Assembly: GCF_025359345.1 (NCBI RefSeq)
Contig: NZ_JANYGQ010000022.1
Span: 310,001 to 374,000, forward strand
Length of the DNA: 64,000 nt
Direction: 5' to 3'
From: Mucilaginibacter sp.
GTDB taxonomy: Bacteria; Bacteroidota; Bacteroidia; Sphingobacteriales; Sphingobacteriaceae
Part shown: one piece after another, positions 52,742-61,854 of the stretch
Layout: the number at the start of each line of letters is the position of its first letter
Position numbering within the stretch: the first letter of the stretch is position 1
Notes under the pieces: model-generated
Told to the model about the DNA's origin: nothing
Seen by the model: the letters and a program-made list of their open reading frames with translations, nothing else
The model's database searches: none
Program-made: the position numbers and the translations under genes

Positions 52742-54268
52742 TTAGTGTTTAAAATGGCGTACGCCGGTAGTAACCATCGAAATGTTTTTTTGATTGCACA
52801 TTTCAACAGAAAGCTTATCATTTATTGAGCCACCCGGTTGTAAAACAGCGGTAATCCCTGCCTCAGCGGCCAGTTCAACGCAATCAGGAAAAGGGAAAAA
52901 AGCATCAGATGCCATTACCGCCCCGTTCAAATCAAACCCAAAGCTGTTCGCTTTAATAACCGCCTGCTTTAATGAGTCGACCCTTGATGTTTGCCCTACC
53001 CCGCTTGCCATTAGCTGGCCGTTTTTTGCAAACACAATAGTGTTTGACTTGGTATGTTTAACAACCTTGTTGGCAAAAAACAAATCCCTTTGTTCGTGGT
53101 CAGTCGGCTTCCTGTCGGTAACCGGTGTCATTTGCTCCGGGCCTTCAATTACAGCGTCCTTATCCTGCTCAATAATCCCGTTCAACAGTGTTTTAAATTG
53201 CTTTACCGGCAATTCAACTACCTGGCGAATCAGTATTATACGGTTCTTTTTCTCTTTTAGTATAGCAACAGCTTCATCAGTAAAAGCCGGAGCTATCAGT
53301 ACCTCGTAAAATATTTTACTTATTTCAGTAGCGGTTTCCGCATCAATTTCGTCGTTGGCAATTATTACACCACCAAATGCTGATACCGGATCACAGGCTA
53401 AGGCATCAATCCAGGCTTCTTTTATAAAATTGCGCGATGCTATACCGCATGCATTGGTATGTTTTAAGATGGCTATGGTTGGCTCAGTAAACTCGTCAAT
53501 TAAATTTACCGCTGCATCAACGTCGACAAGGTTGTTGTATGATAATTCTTTACCGTGCAGTTTGGTAAACATACGGTCAAGCTCACCATAAAACACGCCG
53601 CCCTGGTGTGGGTTTTCGCCATAACGCAAAACCTGGCTGGTTTGTATACTTTCTTTAAATACCGGCAGGGGCTCTTCGCGGTTAAAGTATTTATAAATAG
53701 CGGTATCGTAATTTGACGAAATATTGAACGCCTTGTGGGCAAACGAACGACGCTGGTCGATGGTGGTTGTTCCCCCCTGCGTTTTCAATAAATCTTCCAA
53801 TACTGAGTAATCTTTTTTCGACGCAACGATCACCACATCTTTAAAGTTTTTAGCTGCTGCACGGATCAATGAAATGCCGCCAATATCGATTTTTTCGATA
53901 ATCTCGTCCTCTTCAGCGTTCGACATTACGGTTTCCTCAAAAGGATATAAATCAACAATCACCAAATCAATTTCCGGTATTTCATACTGCGCCAGATGTT
54001 GCTCGTCGGGTGCAAAATTTCTTCGGGCTAAAATGCCGCCGAAAATCTTGGGGTGCAGTGTTTTAACGCGACCACCAAGTATAGATGGGTATGATGTAAG
54101 GTCTTCGACCGGTATTACGTTTACGCCTAAATTGCGGATAAAAGTTTCTGTTCCGCCGGTTGAATATATGTTGACGCCGAGGCGGTTTAACTCGTGGATT
54201 ATCGGCTCTAAATTGTCTTTATAATAAACTGATATTAAAGCATTTTTTATTTGCACTGACTCGCTCAT
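52742..54268 (-). CDS. purH: Bifunctional AICAR transformylase/IMP cyclohydrolase
   Basis: A 508-residue enzyme for the last two steps of IMP synthesis. The N-terminal cyclohydrolase half has LISVYYKDN, STGGTETFIRNLGV and VKTLHPKIFGGILARR. The C-terminal AICARFT half has the K-H-T-N-A-C-G motif (ILKHTNACGIA, about 267-277; catalytic Lys and His) and SDAFFPFPDCVELAAEAGITAVLQPGGSINDK. Length typical. Leads the cluster with mreB, a common arrangement in this phylum. Confidence 0.97.
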   Translation of the reverse strand: MSESVQIKNALISVYYKDNLEPIIHELNRLGVNIYSTGGTETFIRNLGVNVIPVEDLTSYPSILGGRVKTLHPKIFGGILARRNFAPDEQHLAQYEIPEIDLVIVDLYPFEETVMSNAEEDEIIEKIDIGGISLIRAAAKNFKDVVIVASKKDYSVLEDLLKTQGGTTTIDQRRSFAHKAFNISSNYDTAIYKYFNREEPLPVFKESIQTSQVLRYGENPHQGGVFYGELDRMFTKLHGKELSYNNLVDVDAAVNLIDEFTEPTIAILKHTNACGIASRNFIKEAWIDALACDPVSAFGGVIIANDEIDAETATEISKIFYEVLIAPAFTDEAVAILKEKKNRIILIRQVVELPVKQFKTLLNGIIEQDKDAVIEGPEQMTPVTDRKPTDHEQRDLFFANKVVKHTKSNTIVFAKNGQLMASGVGQTSRVDSLKQAVIKANSFGFDLNGAVMASDAFFPFPDCVELAAEAGITAVLQPGGSINDKLSVEMCNQKNISMVTTGVRHFKH

Positions 54269-54290
54269 TTACAGGATGTTTTTTGAGCCG

Positions 54291-54298
54291 CAAAGGTA
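54291..54298 (-). promoter_or_regulatory. purH promoter, -7 box TACCTTTG
   Basis: A perfect TAnnTTTG box on the minus strand, 22 bases upstream of the purH ATG, giving a short leader. The same octamer (TACCTTTG) serves the BlaI operon and probably carA. A -33 TTTG is not obvious. Confidence 0.5.
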
Positions 54299-54512
54299 GG
54301 GATTAGTGATTAGAGATCGGGGGTAAAATGGTAGTTTTTTTTATTTTTTTCAACGATGAAAAAACTCGTGGTTATCCTTGAGTTTTTCCCGTTTATCGTC
54401 TCCCAAATTAATGGGGCAATGTTGTAGCATTCAATCCTGCTTTATATGTTATTAAAAGCACAGGCGGATAAAGTTTGTTTATATTTGGCCAAACCTTACT
54501 CATTAAACAAGT

Positions 54513-55730
54513 ATGAAATCTGCCCTATTTGCATTTTGTTTCGCTTTAGTTTCATTGTTGGCAAAGGCTCAATCTGCCGACTCATTGGTTACCAAGCCGG
54601 CGCCACCAATAATTTTCCAACAAAGCATTGGCAAACAAGTACCCAAAGACTTTTATAAAGGCAAAATTTTAGTACTTGATTTTTGGGCAACCTGGTGTGC
54701 CCCCTGCATTGCCAACTTTCCTCATTTTAACAAGTTGGCAGATACTTATCAGCGTAAGGAAGTCGTTTTTGCAATTATTACCGATGAGCCGTTAAAAACA
54801 GCACAACGATTTTTCGACCGTACAAAAAAACAAGTTCACGGTTTAAATTTAATGGATACAAGCAAAACCACCATGACCACATTTAAGGTAGATTTCATAC
54901 CATATAGTGTTGTTATTGATAAAAATAATGTGGTTAAGTGGGCAGGCCCCGGACAGGATTTGACCGACGATATCCTTACAAAAATCATAAACAATCAGCC
55001 ACTTACAGTACATGTTAACGATGTGGCCAAACCATCGACTGTTATAAAGAAAAAAGCTAAAGTAAAAACCATATTCTCTTTTACAGCTACACTTGCCGAT
55101 ACAAGTGTTAAAAGCTTTCCCGGCGGAGGCTCATCAAACTATGATGGTGATTATATAAGCGTTTCAAAAACCAACGATAAATTGGGAGATGTGTTGGAGG
55201 ATATTACGGGTTTTGGCAAAAGGGCAAGGATAGTGGCGAACGATACAGCCAAACTCAATCAGCTTATAAACCTAAATTTCTACAGCCGGTTTGATACAAC
55301 ACAGTTTAGAAAATACAGTAACACCCTATTATTAAATAAGCCCCGCAGAAATCTCATTGTCTCCTTACTGGGCGATGCATTTAAATTCAATGTAAAAATT
55401 AACAAGGTAACAAAAACGTATTATGAACTTACAATAACCGATACTTCGAAACTCCGCAGCTTTTTATCATTACAGAATGGTCACAGTAGTTTTGACGCGG
55501 ATACCTTCCCCAGGTTTGAGATCGTTGGCTATTCGCTTAAAAATATAGCTAAAGAGCTTGAAGGCAGTGCTCACTTTATAGTCGCAACTCAAATTAAAGA
55601 TAGCAACAGGTACGATTTATCGCTTGATTTGAGCAACATGAAAACAATTCAACAAACCCTGAATTTTCATGGATTGGGTTTAAAAGAAGTAACCGGCGAA
55701 GTTGAAATGCTAGGCATTGATTTTTATTGA
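54513..55730 (+). CDS. Exported TlpA-like thioredoxin with C-terminal DUF3738-like domain
   Basis: A 405-residue protein with a signal peptide (residues 1-19, ending AKAQ). The thioredoxin-like domain (about 30-170) carries the redox motif WATWCAPC (about 54-61) and a cis-Pro segment FIPYSVVIDKNN. After a linker, residues ~190-405 end in a region (LKNIAKELEGSAHFIVATQIKDSNRYDLSLDLS...LKEVTGEVEMLGIDFY) with the outline of DUF3738/TIGR03435 proteins. It probably reduces or folds periplasmic proteins; the second domain may bind a partner. Fusion inferred from sequence outline. Confidence 0.82.
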   Translation: MKSALFAFCFALVSLLAKAQSADSLVTKPAPPIIFQQSIGKQVPKDFYKGKILVLDFWATWCAPCIANFPHFNKLADTYQRKEVVFAIITDEPLKTAQRFFDRTKKQVHGLNLMDTSKTTMTTFKVDFIPYSVVIDKNNVVKWAGPGQDLTDDILTKIINNQPLTVHVNDVAKPSTVIKKKAKVKTIFSFTATLADTSVKSFPGGGSSNYDGDYISVSKTNDKLGDVLEDITGFGKRARIVANDTAKLNQLINLNFYSRFDTTQFRKYSNTLLLNKPRRNLIVSLLGDAFKFNVKINKVTKTYYELTITDTSKLRSFLSLQNGHSSFDADTFPRFEIVGYSLKNIAKELEGSAHFIVATQIKDSNRYDLSLDLSNMKTIQQTLNFHGLGLKEVTGEVEMLGIDFY

Positions 55731-55788
55731 TGAATGGTACCGCCGCAAAAGCCTAATCTCTATTGTCAAGTTAACTAATCAACTAACC

Positions 55789-56367
55789 TCAACTCTTCAT
55801 TTTCTTCAGCAAACTCTCAATCACCCTTGGGAAATGTTGGTGCTCGAGTTGCTGGCCCTTAAATTTAATAACCTCCAGGTTATCACCTGGCTCAACTTTA
55901 AAGCGCGATTGGTGGATTATTTCACCTTCATCAAATTGGTCACTCACAAAATGGATGGTGATGCCCGATTCGTCATCGCCTTCGGCAAGTACTGCTTTGT
56001 GCACGTGATCGCCATACATACCCTTGCCGCCGTGTTTTGGTAGCAGTGCAGGATGCAGGTTAATTATTTTATTAGGAAAAGCATTCAATAATGACACCGG
56101 TACCAGCCAAAGGAAGCCTGCCAGCACAATTAAATCAACCTGCAGGTTTTTTAGCAGCCTGATAACGTCGTCGGTATCATAAAACTCGTGCCTGGTAAAA
56201 ATATGTGAGGGAATTTCAAAATTATCGGCCCTTTGCAAAACGTAGGCCTGCGGATTGTTAGTTAATATCAAAACTACTTCGGCCTCCGGATTACGCTTAA
56301 AATGCTCCATTATTTTTTGAGCATTTGAACCCGATCCTGAAGCAAAAATTGCAATTCTTCTTTTCAT
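55789..56367 (-). CDS. purN: Phosphoribosylglycinamide formyltransferase
   Basis: A 192-residue GAR transformylase, which transfers a formyl group from formyl-THF in purine synthesis. FASGSGSNAQKIMEHF (about 7-22) is the phosphate-binding start; the catalytic core has LAGFLWLVP, I-I-N-L-H-P-A-L-L-P (catalytic Asn/His) and DESGITIHFVSDQFDEGEII (catalytic Asp). Typical length. Not linked to purH directly; convergent with the TlpA-like gene. Start at the second Met of the frame. Confidence 0.95.
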   Translation of the reverse strand: MKRRIAIFASGSGSNAQKIMEHFKRNPEAEVVLILTNNPQAYVLQRADNFEIPSHIFTRHEFYDTDDVIRLLKNLQVDLIVLAGFLWLVPVSLLNAFPNKIINLHPALLPKHGGKGMYGDHVHKAVLAEGDDESGITIHFVSDQFDEGEIIHQSRFKVEPGDNLEVIKFKGQQLEHQHFPRVIESLLKKMKS

Positions 56368-56577
56368 CAAAACTTATCCTAATTAATTGTAATGGGTTCT
56401 ATATGTACATAAACACCAACAATTGATTTTTGAAGGTAACATTTTGGTTACATACAGCAGTTACAATATGTCAAATATATGGTTTTCCTTGCAATAATTG
56501 TTTCCTAAACAGTATTTAGGCCGTTTTTTAATTATTAATTACGCAGGATTTCCTTACATGAAAACAAGCGGTGATTA

Positions 56578-57072
56578 TTAGTTGGTACTAACACTAGTTT
56601 GCCGTACAAACCCGTATACTACAATTCTGCGGTGCTGTGTTAGTGAGTAGTTGGGTGCGATATCGCCAGTGTTTAAAACCATTGAATACTGCCCGAGGGT
56701 TTGAATCTGGGTATTAATAAAGGGCTGCGAACTCCCGCTTTTGGAAGTATCCTTCAAAGTTACATCTGCATTCAAAAAAAGCTGGTTTTGTGTAAGCGAC
56801 CAATTGCCTTTTACAGTTTGAGTCATGCAGTTGAAGTTGGTATACGTACAGGTTTTATCAAGATTAAATGTAAAGTATTGCGAACAGGTATCGTTCATGG
56901 TAGTGTCTTTAACACCCTGGTTGCCAACAAACTCTTTTACTTCTATCGAGGCCAGTTTCCAGGTACCGCCGGTAAATAAAGTTGCGATGGGGGTTTGCCC
57001 TGTTTTTTTACAGGAGTTAATAATCAATCCCAGTATAATTAAAGCAGCTAAAAACGGATATCTTTTCTTCAT
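56578..57072 (-). CDS. Lipocalin-like lipoprotein
   Basis: A 164-residue lipoprotein: lipobox IINSC (Cys21), then a small beta-barrel-like domain with the G-G-T-W-K-L-A-S-I-E (about 35-44) and KGNWSLTQNQLFL (about 88-100) segments typical of Bacteroidota lipocalin-like proteins. It may bind a small hydrophobic ligand; the function is unknown. Confidence 0.8.
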   Translation of the reverse strand: MKKRYPFLAALIILGLIINSCKKTGQTPIATLFTGGTWKLASIEVKEFVGNQGVKDTTMNDTCSQYFTFNLDKTCTYTNFNCMTQTVKGNWSLTQNQLFLNADVTLKDTSKSGSSQPFINTQIQTLGQYSMVLNTGDIAPNYSLTQHRRIVVYGFVRQTSVSTN

Positions 57073-57148
57073 CAGGCGTATATCGGCAAAAATAAAAATT
57101 TGGCCGCAGATTATTTGGATTAAACAGATTTAGTAGATTATTATTGTT

Positions 57149-57285
57149 GGGAAGTCCGAATGTCGGGGAAGTCCGGAAGACCGAAAGAAAAGTTTGTTAG
57201 TTTTATTTGTCTTTCCCAAATTAGCGAATTCTAACCCAATCAACTTAATCAAACCCAATCAAACCAAATCTAACTCAATCAACTC
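57149..57285. repeat. Word-like repeat region upstream of the YiaK-like gene
   Basis: First part (57149-57190): words agtccgaatgtcgg and ccggaagaccgaaagaaaag, like 44524-44580. Second part (57235-57285): runs of aatcaa/aacccaatc words. Non-coding; it presumably includes the promoter. Confidence 0.5.
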
Positions 57286-57289
57286 AAAA

Positions 57290-58279
57290 ATGCGCATTCC
57301 ATTTGAAACCCTGCAAGCCGAATTTAAACGGGTATTGCTTTCATTAGATTTTCCCGAAGAGAAGGCAAACCTTTGTGCCACCATTTTTGCGGAGAACAGT
57401 CGGGATGGTGTATACACGCATGGCTTAAACCGTTTCCCTGTTTTTGTTGAGTTTGTAAAAGAGGGATTGGTTATACCCGATGCGGAACCGACGCAAGACG
57501 CTGCATTTGGCTCGCTGGAGCAATGGAATGGTAATCTGGGGCCCGGAATTTTGAACGCACGTTTTTGCATGGACAGGGCCATGGAATTGGCTAATATAAA
57601 CGGCATCGGGTGCGTAGCGCTGAAAAACACCAACCACTGGATGCGCGCCGGGGCTTACGGCTGGCAAGCTGCTGAAGCCGGACTGATCGGTATTTGCTTC
57701 ACCAATACCATCGCCAACCTGCCGCCCTGGGGTGGCGTTGACCCGCGACTTGGTAACAATCCTTTGGTAATAGCAATACCTCGCAAAGGCGGGCATGTAG
57801 TGCTTGATATGGCTATTTCCCAATATTCGGTGGGTAAACTAAACCAATATAAAAACAATAATGAAGAGCTGCCCCTGCCCGGTGGATACAATGTTGACGG
57901 AAATTTAAGCACCAATGCCGCCGAAATACTGGAATCAAAAAGGCTGCTGCCTGTTGGGTTCTGGAAAGGTTCCGGGTTATCATTAGTGTTGGATTTGCTC
58001 GCAACCGTGCTTAGCCAGGGAAAATCGACAGCAAAAATCACTGAAAGCGAAAGTGAGTCGGGCGTATCGCAGGTATTTATCTGCATACAGCCGGAAGACA
58101 GTTCATACACCCAACAGGCCGTCGAAGAAATAATTGCCTATACCAAAACCAGCCGACCTGAACATGAGGGTGGAGCTATCTCCTATCCCGGTGAAAATAC
58201 GTTACGAACAAGGGAGAAGAGTTTGAAAGAAGGCGTACTGGTGGATGAAAGGATTTGGGTGAAGGTGCTGGGGTTGTGA
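57290..58279 (+). CDS. yiaK: 3-dehydro-L-gulonate 2-dehydrogenase (YiaK-like)
   Basis: A 329-residue NAD(P)-dependent Ldh-family oxidoreductase. It matches YiaK in many segments: RIPFETLQAEFKRVL at the start, DGVYTHGLNRFPVFVEF, LKNTNHWMRAGAYGWQAAEAGLIGICFTNTIANLPPWGG (about 103-141, with the catalytic His), DMAISQYSVGKL, and LPVGFWKGSGLSLVLDLLATVLSQGKS. The reaction reduces 2,3-diketo-L-gulonate to 3-dehydro-L-gulonate. Start at the ATG at 57290, which gives the family length; the upstream extension is repeat-derived. No other yia-type genes are adjacent. Confidence 0.93.
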   Translation: MRIPFETLQAEFKRVLLSLDFPEEKANLCATIFAENSRDGVYTHGLNRFPVFVEFVKEGLVIPDAEPTQDAAFGSLEQWNGNLGPGILNARFCMDRAMELANINGIGCVALKNTNHWMRAGAYGWQAAEAGLIGICFTNTIANLPPWGGVDPRLGNNPLVIAIPRKGGHVVLDMAISQYSVGKLNQYKNNNEELPLPGGYNVDGNLSTNAAEILESKRLLPVGFWKGSGLSLVLDLLATVLSQGKSTAKITESESESGVSQVFICIQPEDSSYTQQAVEEIIAYTKTSRPEHEGGAISYPGENTLRTREKSLKEGVLVDERIWVKVLGL

Positions 58280-58351
58280 TGAGGAATGGTTTGCGAAGTT
58301 TTCTACATTTGTATTAATAAATGCCGAAGCAGCTTAGAAAGGAGATAATTA

Positions 58352-58576
58352 ATGAAATCCGACGTTCCAACCAATAACGAAACATATAAGTTTAAGACGC
58401 ATAAATCCTATTCGGTAGAGGAAGTTTTAGCCGCTGGAGGTGCAACGGCATTTGGTTTAAAAACCGGCAAAACCGGGCAAAAGCTTATTGAGGCTCTAAA
58501 AAATACTCCCAAAATTGACCCATTTACTGATGAAGAATGGGAAGACCTACAAAGACAAGTTGCTAACGATAGATAG
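58352..58576 (+). CDS. Hypothetical protein (74 residues)
   Basis: A small soluble protein, MKSDVPTNNETYKFKTHKSYSVEEVLAAGGATAFGLKTGKTGQKLIEAL..., with a mixed helix profile and an acidic tail (DPFTDEEWEDLQRQVANDR). ggagat lies about 9 bases before the ATG. It has the size and outline of antitoxin-type proteins, but no toxin follows and no family was recognised. Confidence 0.6.
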   Translation: MKSDVPTNNETYKFKTHKSYSVEEVLAAGGATAFGLKTGKTGQKLIEALKNTPKIDPFTDEEWEDLQRQVANDR

Positions 58577-58732
58577 CACGGTAAGATTTGTCAACTTTTG
58601 AAAAGTTGACAAATCTAATCAAAGCCGATTGAGCATTCTCCCCAATCCATTAAAAATAATCTCCACCCTATTTAAATAGTTTCGCCCCTTTAAAAAACAT
58701 CCGGTATTTAGTTTGAAATAAAACTGACCCGG

Positions 58733-59689
58733 ATGAAAAGAATCACTAAACTATTTACCCCAGCGTTACTTCTTGCTGTTTTTATAAACACCAATACCAA
58801 AGCCATTACTATCTCCGCCGATACCAATAAGTATTGGGCCGAAGTAAAAGCTTTCGCCCCCGGTGAGATTCCAGGCGTGGCTAACAGGGCTGCTGCACCC
58901 GCGTTTTCGCCCGATGGTAAGGCTGTTTACTTTGGCACATCGCCTGTCAAGGATATTACCATTATGGTTTCCTATTATAAGGATAACAAATGGACTGAGC
59001 CTGTTATTGCACCGTTTAGTGGTGGCTTCCATAACCTTGAACCTGCATTTGCGCCAAATGGCAAATACTTAGTGTTCGCATCCAATCGCCCGGCTTCGGC
59101 AAGCGGCGAGATAATTGACGGTTATTGGGGTAAAAAAAACTACCCTGGCAATGGCGGCAACCTGTGGAAGGTTGACCTTACAAAAAAAGGCTGGGGCAAA
59201 CCACAGCGCTTACCAGATGTGATTAACCAAAACAATTCGATCTTCAGCCCGGCCATTACTGCTGATGGCAGCGTTTATTTTATGCTGCCCGATACCTCTG
59301 GCCGGTTCCACATCCGCCGCTCGCAATATAAAAACGGGGAATACCAAACGCCTGTGCGCCCCTCGTTCAGCGTTGATGCTTATGGCGATGTTGACCCCGT
59401 AGTTGCTCCCGATGAGTCGTTCCTTATTTTTTCATCAGGCAGGCCACCTGCGTTACCTCATACTGCCGACTTGTTTATTGTTTTCCGCACCCCAAAGGGT
59501 TGGAGCGAACCCCTTGATTTACGCCAACTGATTTCAGACAAAGTATTCGGAGTGGAGGCCCGCCTGTCTCCCGATTTAAAAACGCTTTATTTCAGCAATC
59601 AGCGCAATGCAGCCGGGGTAACTGTTAATACCGACCAGTACATTTGGCAGGTAGATATAAGTAAGGTATTAAAGGCACATGGCTTGTAG
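58733..59689 (+). CDS. Exported PD40/WD40-like beta-propeller protein
   Basis: A 318-residue protein with a signal-like N-terminus (residues 1-24) and repeated blades with the PD40 pattern: FSPDGKAVYFGTSP (about 60-73), FAPNGKYLVFASNRP (about 107-121), ITADGSVYFMLPDTS, VAPDESFLIFSSGRP and LSPDLKTLYFSNQR. It is TolB-like in fold without the TolB N-terminal domain. Probably a periplasmic binding or scaffolding protein; specific role unknown. Confidence 0.88.
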   Translation: MKRITKLFTPALLLAVFINTNTKAITISADTNKYWAEVKAFAPGEIPGVANRAAAPAFSPDGKAVYFGTSPVKDITIMVSYYKDNKWTEPVIAPFSGGFHNLEPAFAPNGKYLVFASNRPASASGEIIDGYWGKKNYPGNGGNLWKVDLTKKGWGKPQRLPDVINQNNSIFSPAITADGSVYFMLPDTSGRFHIRRSQYKNGEYQTPVRPSFSVDAYGDVDPVVAPDESFLIFSSGRPPALPHTADLFIVFRTPKGWSEPLDLRQLISDKVFGVEARLSPDLKTLYFSNQRNAAGVTVNTDQYIWQVDISKVLKAHGL

Positions 59690-59795
59690 TAAACGTATCT
59701 CAACTATCACTTTTTAAGGTGACAACTATCATATTTTAAAGCCCGTTACCGGTGCATCTTTGTTTTATCATCACTTATAATCAAAAGATAAAATT

Positions 59796-60917
59796 ATGGA
59801 AGCATTAATTGAGGAAGCGGTTGCAGATAAAGTACAACCCGAGGCAAAATTACTGGCAAATGGCTCGGTTAAAACCATGAAGGCGCTGGTGTATCATGGG
59901 CCCGGCAAAAAGGCATGGGAAGACAAGCCAATGCCCACAATAACGAAAGCTACCGATGCTATTGTAAAAATTTATAAAACCACTATTTGCGGCACCGACC
60001 TGCACATAATGAAAGGCGATGTACCGACCGTTACAGACGGCAGGATAATCGGACACGAAGGTGTTGGCGTGGTTGAAGAAGTTGGTACAGCTGTGAGTAC
60101 CTTTAAAAAAGGTGACCATGTGCTTATATCGTGCATAACATCGTGCGGTAAATGCAGTTTTTGTAAAAAAGGCATGTATTCGCATTGCGAAGATGGCGGC
60201 TGGATACTGGGAAACATGATTGATGGCACACAGGCCGAATACGTGCGGATACCACACGCAGATAATAGCCTCTACCCTATCCCGGCAGGTGCTGACGAAG
60301 AAGCTTTGGTTATGTTGAGTGATATTTTACCAACCGGCTTTGAGTGCGGCGTATTAAACGGGCAGGTAAAACCCGGCGATACCGTAGCCATAGTAGGCTC
60401 GGGGCCTATAGGTATAGCGGCTTTGCTTACTGCACAGTTTTACTCACCAGCCGAGATTATTATGATTGACCCCGACCAAAACCGGCTCGACGTTGCCAAA
60501 ACATTCGGTGCAACGCAAACCATTAACGGTTCGCAGGAAAATGTACTTGAAAAACTGATGAGCCGTACAGGCGGCAAAGGTGTTGATGTGGCTATAGAGG
60601 CCGTTGGCATACCCGAAACTTTTGAGCTTTGCACTGAAATAATTGCACCTGGCGGTCACGTTGCCAACATAGGTGTTCACGGCAAAAGCGCTACGCTGCA
60701 CCTGGAAACTTTATGGGCAAAAAATATAACCATAACCACCAGGTTGGTTGATACTGTTACTACGCCAATGTTGTTAAAAACGGTACAATCAAACAAATTG
60801 CAGCCAAGCAGGCTTATCACGCATCATTTCAAATTAAGCGATGTGATGGCTGCTTATGACACCTTTGGCAATGCAGCTAAGGAGAGAGCGTTGAAGGTTA
60901 TTTTAACGAACGAGTAA
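59796..60917 (+). CDS. Zinc-dependent alcohol dehydrogenase
   Basis: A 373-residue medium-chain dehydrogenase. Catalytic zinc ligands: C in TTICGTDLH (about 62-70) and the GHEGVGVVEEVG motif (about 86-97). Structural zinc cluster C-x-x-C-x-x-C-x7-C in CGKCSFCKKGMYSHC (about 117-131). NAD-binding G-x-G-x-x-G in VGSGPIGIAALLTAQ (about 206-220). The N-terminal ~28 residues are an extension before the usual MKALVYHGPGK start at residue 29, so a start at that Met (59880) is possible. Oxidises or reduces alcohols; substrate unknown. Confidence 0.92.
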   Translation: MEALIEEAVADKVQPEAKLLANGSVKTMKALVYHGPGKKAWEDKPMPTITKATDAIVKIYKTTICGTDLHIMKGDVPTVTDGRIIGHEGVGVVEEVGTAVSTFKKGDHVLISCITSCGKCSFCKKGMYSHCEDGGWILGNMIDGTQAEYVRIPHADNSLYPIPAGADEEALVMLSDILPTGFECGVLNGQVKPGDTVAIVGSGPIGIAALLTAQFYSPAEIIMIDPDQNRLDVAKTFGATQTINGSQENVLEKLMSRTGGKGVDVAIEAVGIPETFELCTEIIAPGGHVANIGVHGKSATLHLETLWAKNITITTRLVDTVTTPMLLKTVQSNKLQPSRLITHHFKLSDVMAAYDTFGNAAKERALKVILTNE

Positions 60918-61028
60918 ATTTTAGTCCAAAGTCTATAGTCGAAAGCCTTGAGTCGATAGCTGTTTAGCTGTTGGCTCAGGACTTTTTAATTTGCTGACTG
61001 CAACTGCCAACTCCAAACTGTCAACTGA
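60918..61028. repeat. Word-like spacer (agtccaaagtctatagtcg)
   Basis: Built of agtcnaaagtc and actgccaactccaaactgtc words in the convergent gap between the alcohol dehydrogenase and the RluA-type gene. The same agtc vocabulary appears inside the DUF6371 coding sequence at 35716-35790. Confidence 0.5.
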
Positions 61029-61763
61029 TTACCCCCCTACCATCATCCCTTCAAACCGTTCCCAAAAGCCATCCTTAGGCACCGGTGCAATAATTACAAT
61101 AGGTTCTTTTTTTATAGGATGAATAAACTCCAGCCGCCGGGCATGCAGGCTGATGCTTTTGCGCAAGCTGCCACGGGGATAGCCGTATTTGTTATCGCCA
61201 ACAATAGGACAGCCCAGGGTTGATAGCTGTACGCGTATCTGGTGCGGACGGCCGGTTATAGGATCAACCTCTATTAAATAGTAGCCGCCAAGTTCAGCAA
61301 CCAATTTGTAGTTCAACTCAGCACGCTGGCTGCCCTGTACTTCTTTATCATGCGCTTTGGTAACGTTTTTCTGCGGATTTTTTACCAACCAGTGTACCAG
61401 GTTACCTGCTGGTGGTTGCGGTCGGTTGCGCACCACTGCATAATAGGTTTTGTGCATTTCGCGGCCCTTAAACATGGCGTTTATACGCTCGAGGGCCTTG
61501 CTGGTTTTGGCGAAGAGTATAACCCCGCTAACCGGCCTGTCCAACCTGTGCACCACGCCTAAAAATGCGCCGTTGGGTTTGTTATACTTTTTGGCGATAT
61601 ACTTTTTTACCTTATCATCCAATGATTCATCCCCGGTATCGTCAACCTGCACAATATCGCCTGCCCGTTTATTAACCGCAATTAGGTGATTATCCTCGTA
61701 AAGGATATCATCGTCGGTGATGTCGTGGTTAATATATTTTATGTTGACTTTGGGGTGGTTCAT
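61029..61763 (-). CDS. RluA family pseudouridine synthase
   Basis: A 244-residue RNA pseudouridine synthase: VVHRLDRPVSGVILFAKTSKALERIN (about 69-94) with the catalytic Asp in HRLD, DPITGRPHQIRVQLSTLG (about 167-184) and LHARRLEFIHP. It isomerises uridine in rRNA or tRNA; the exact target is not evident, and the short N-terminus lacks an S4 domain. Its ATG is the last of a series of ATGAAC words spaced 7 bp apart upstream. Confidence 0.92.
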   Translation of the reverse strand: MNHPKVNIKYINHDITDDDILYEDNHLIAVNKRAGDIVQVDDTGDESLDDKVKKYIAKKYNKPNGAFLGVVHRLDRPVSGVILFAKTSKALERINAMFKGREMHKTYYAVVRNRPQPPAGNLVHWLVKNPQKNVTKAHDKEVQGSQRAELNYKLVAELGGYYLIEVDPITGRPHQIRVQLSTLGCPIVGDNKYGYPRGSLRKSISLHARRLEFIHPIKKEPIVIIAPVPKDGFWERFEGMMVGG

Positions 61764-61854
61764 AGTTCATAGTTCATAGTTCATAGCAGAATGGGTAGCT
61801 GATAGCTAAGTTGCAAGTTGCAGCGGCTATGAACCATCAACCATGAACTTCCTC
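61764..61854. repeat. Word-like spacer (ttcatag repeats)
   Basis: The first ~35 bases are four tandem copies of the 7-bp word ttcatag (minus strand ctatgaa), and the last ~25 carry inverted forms (ctatgaaccatcaaccatg). The 7-bp period places ATG triplets in all three frames just before the RluA-type start. Confidence 0.6.
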
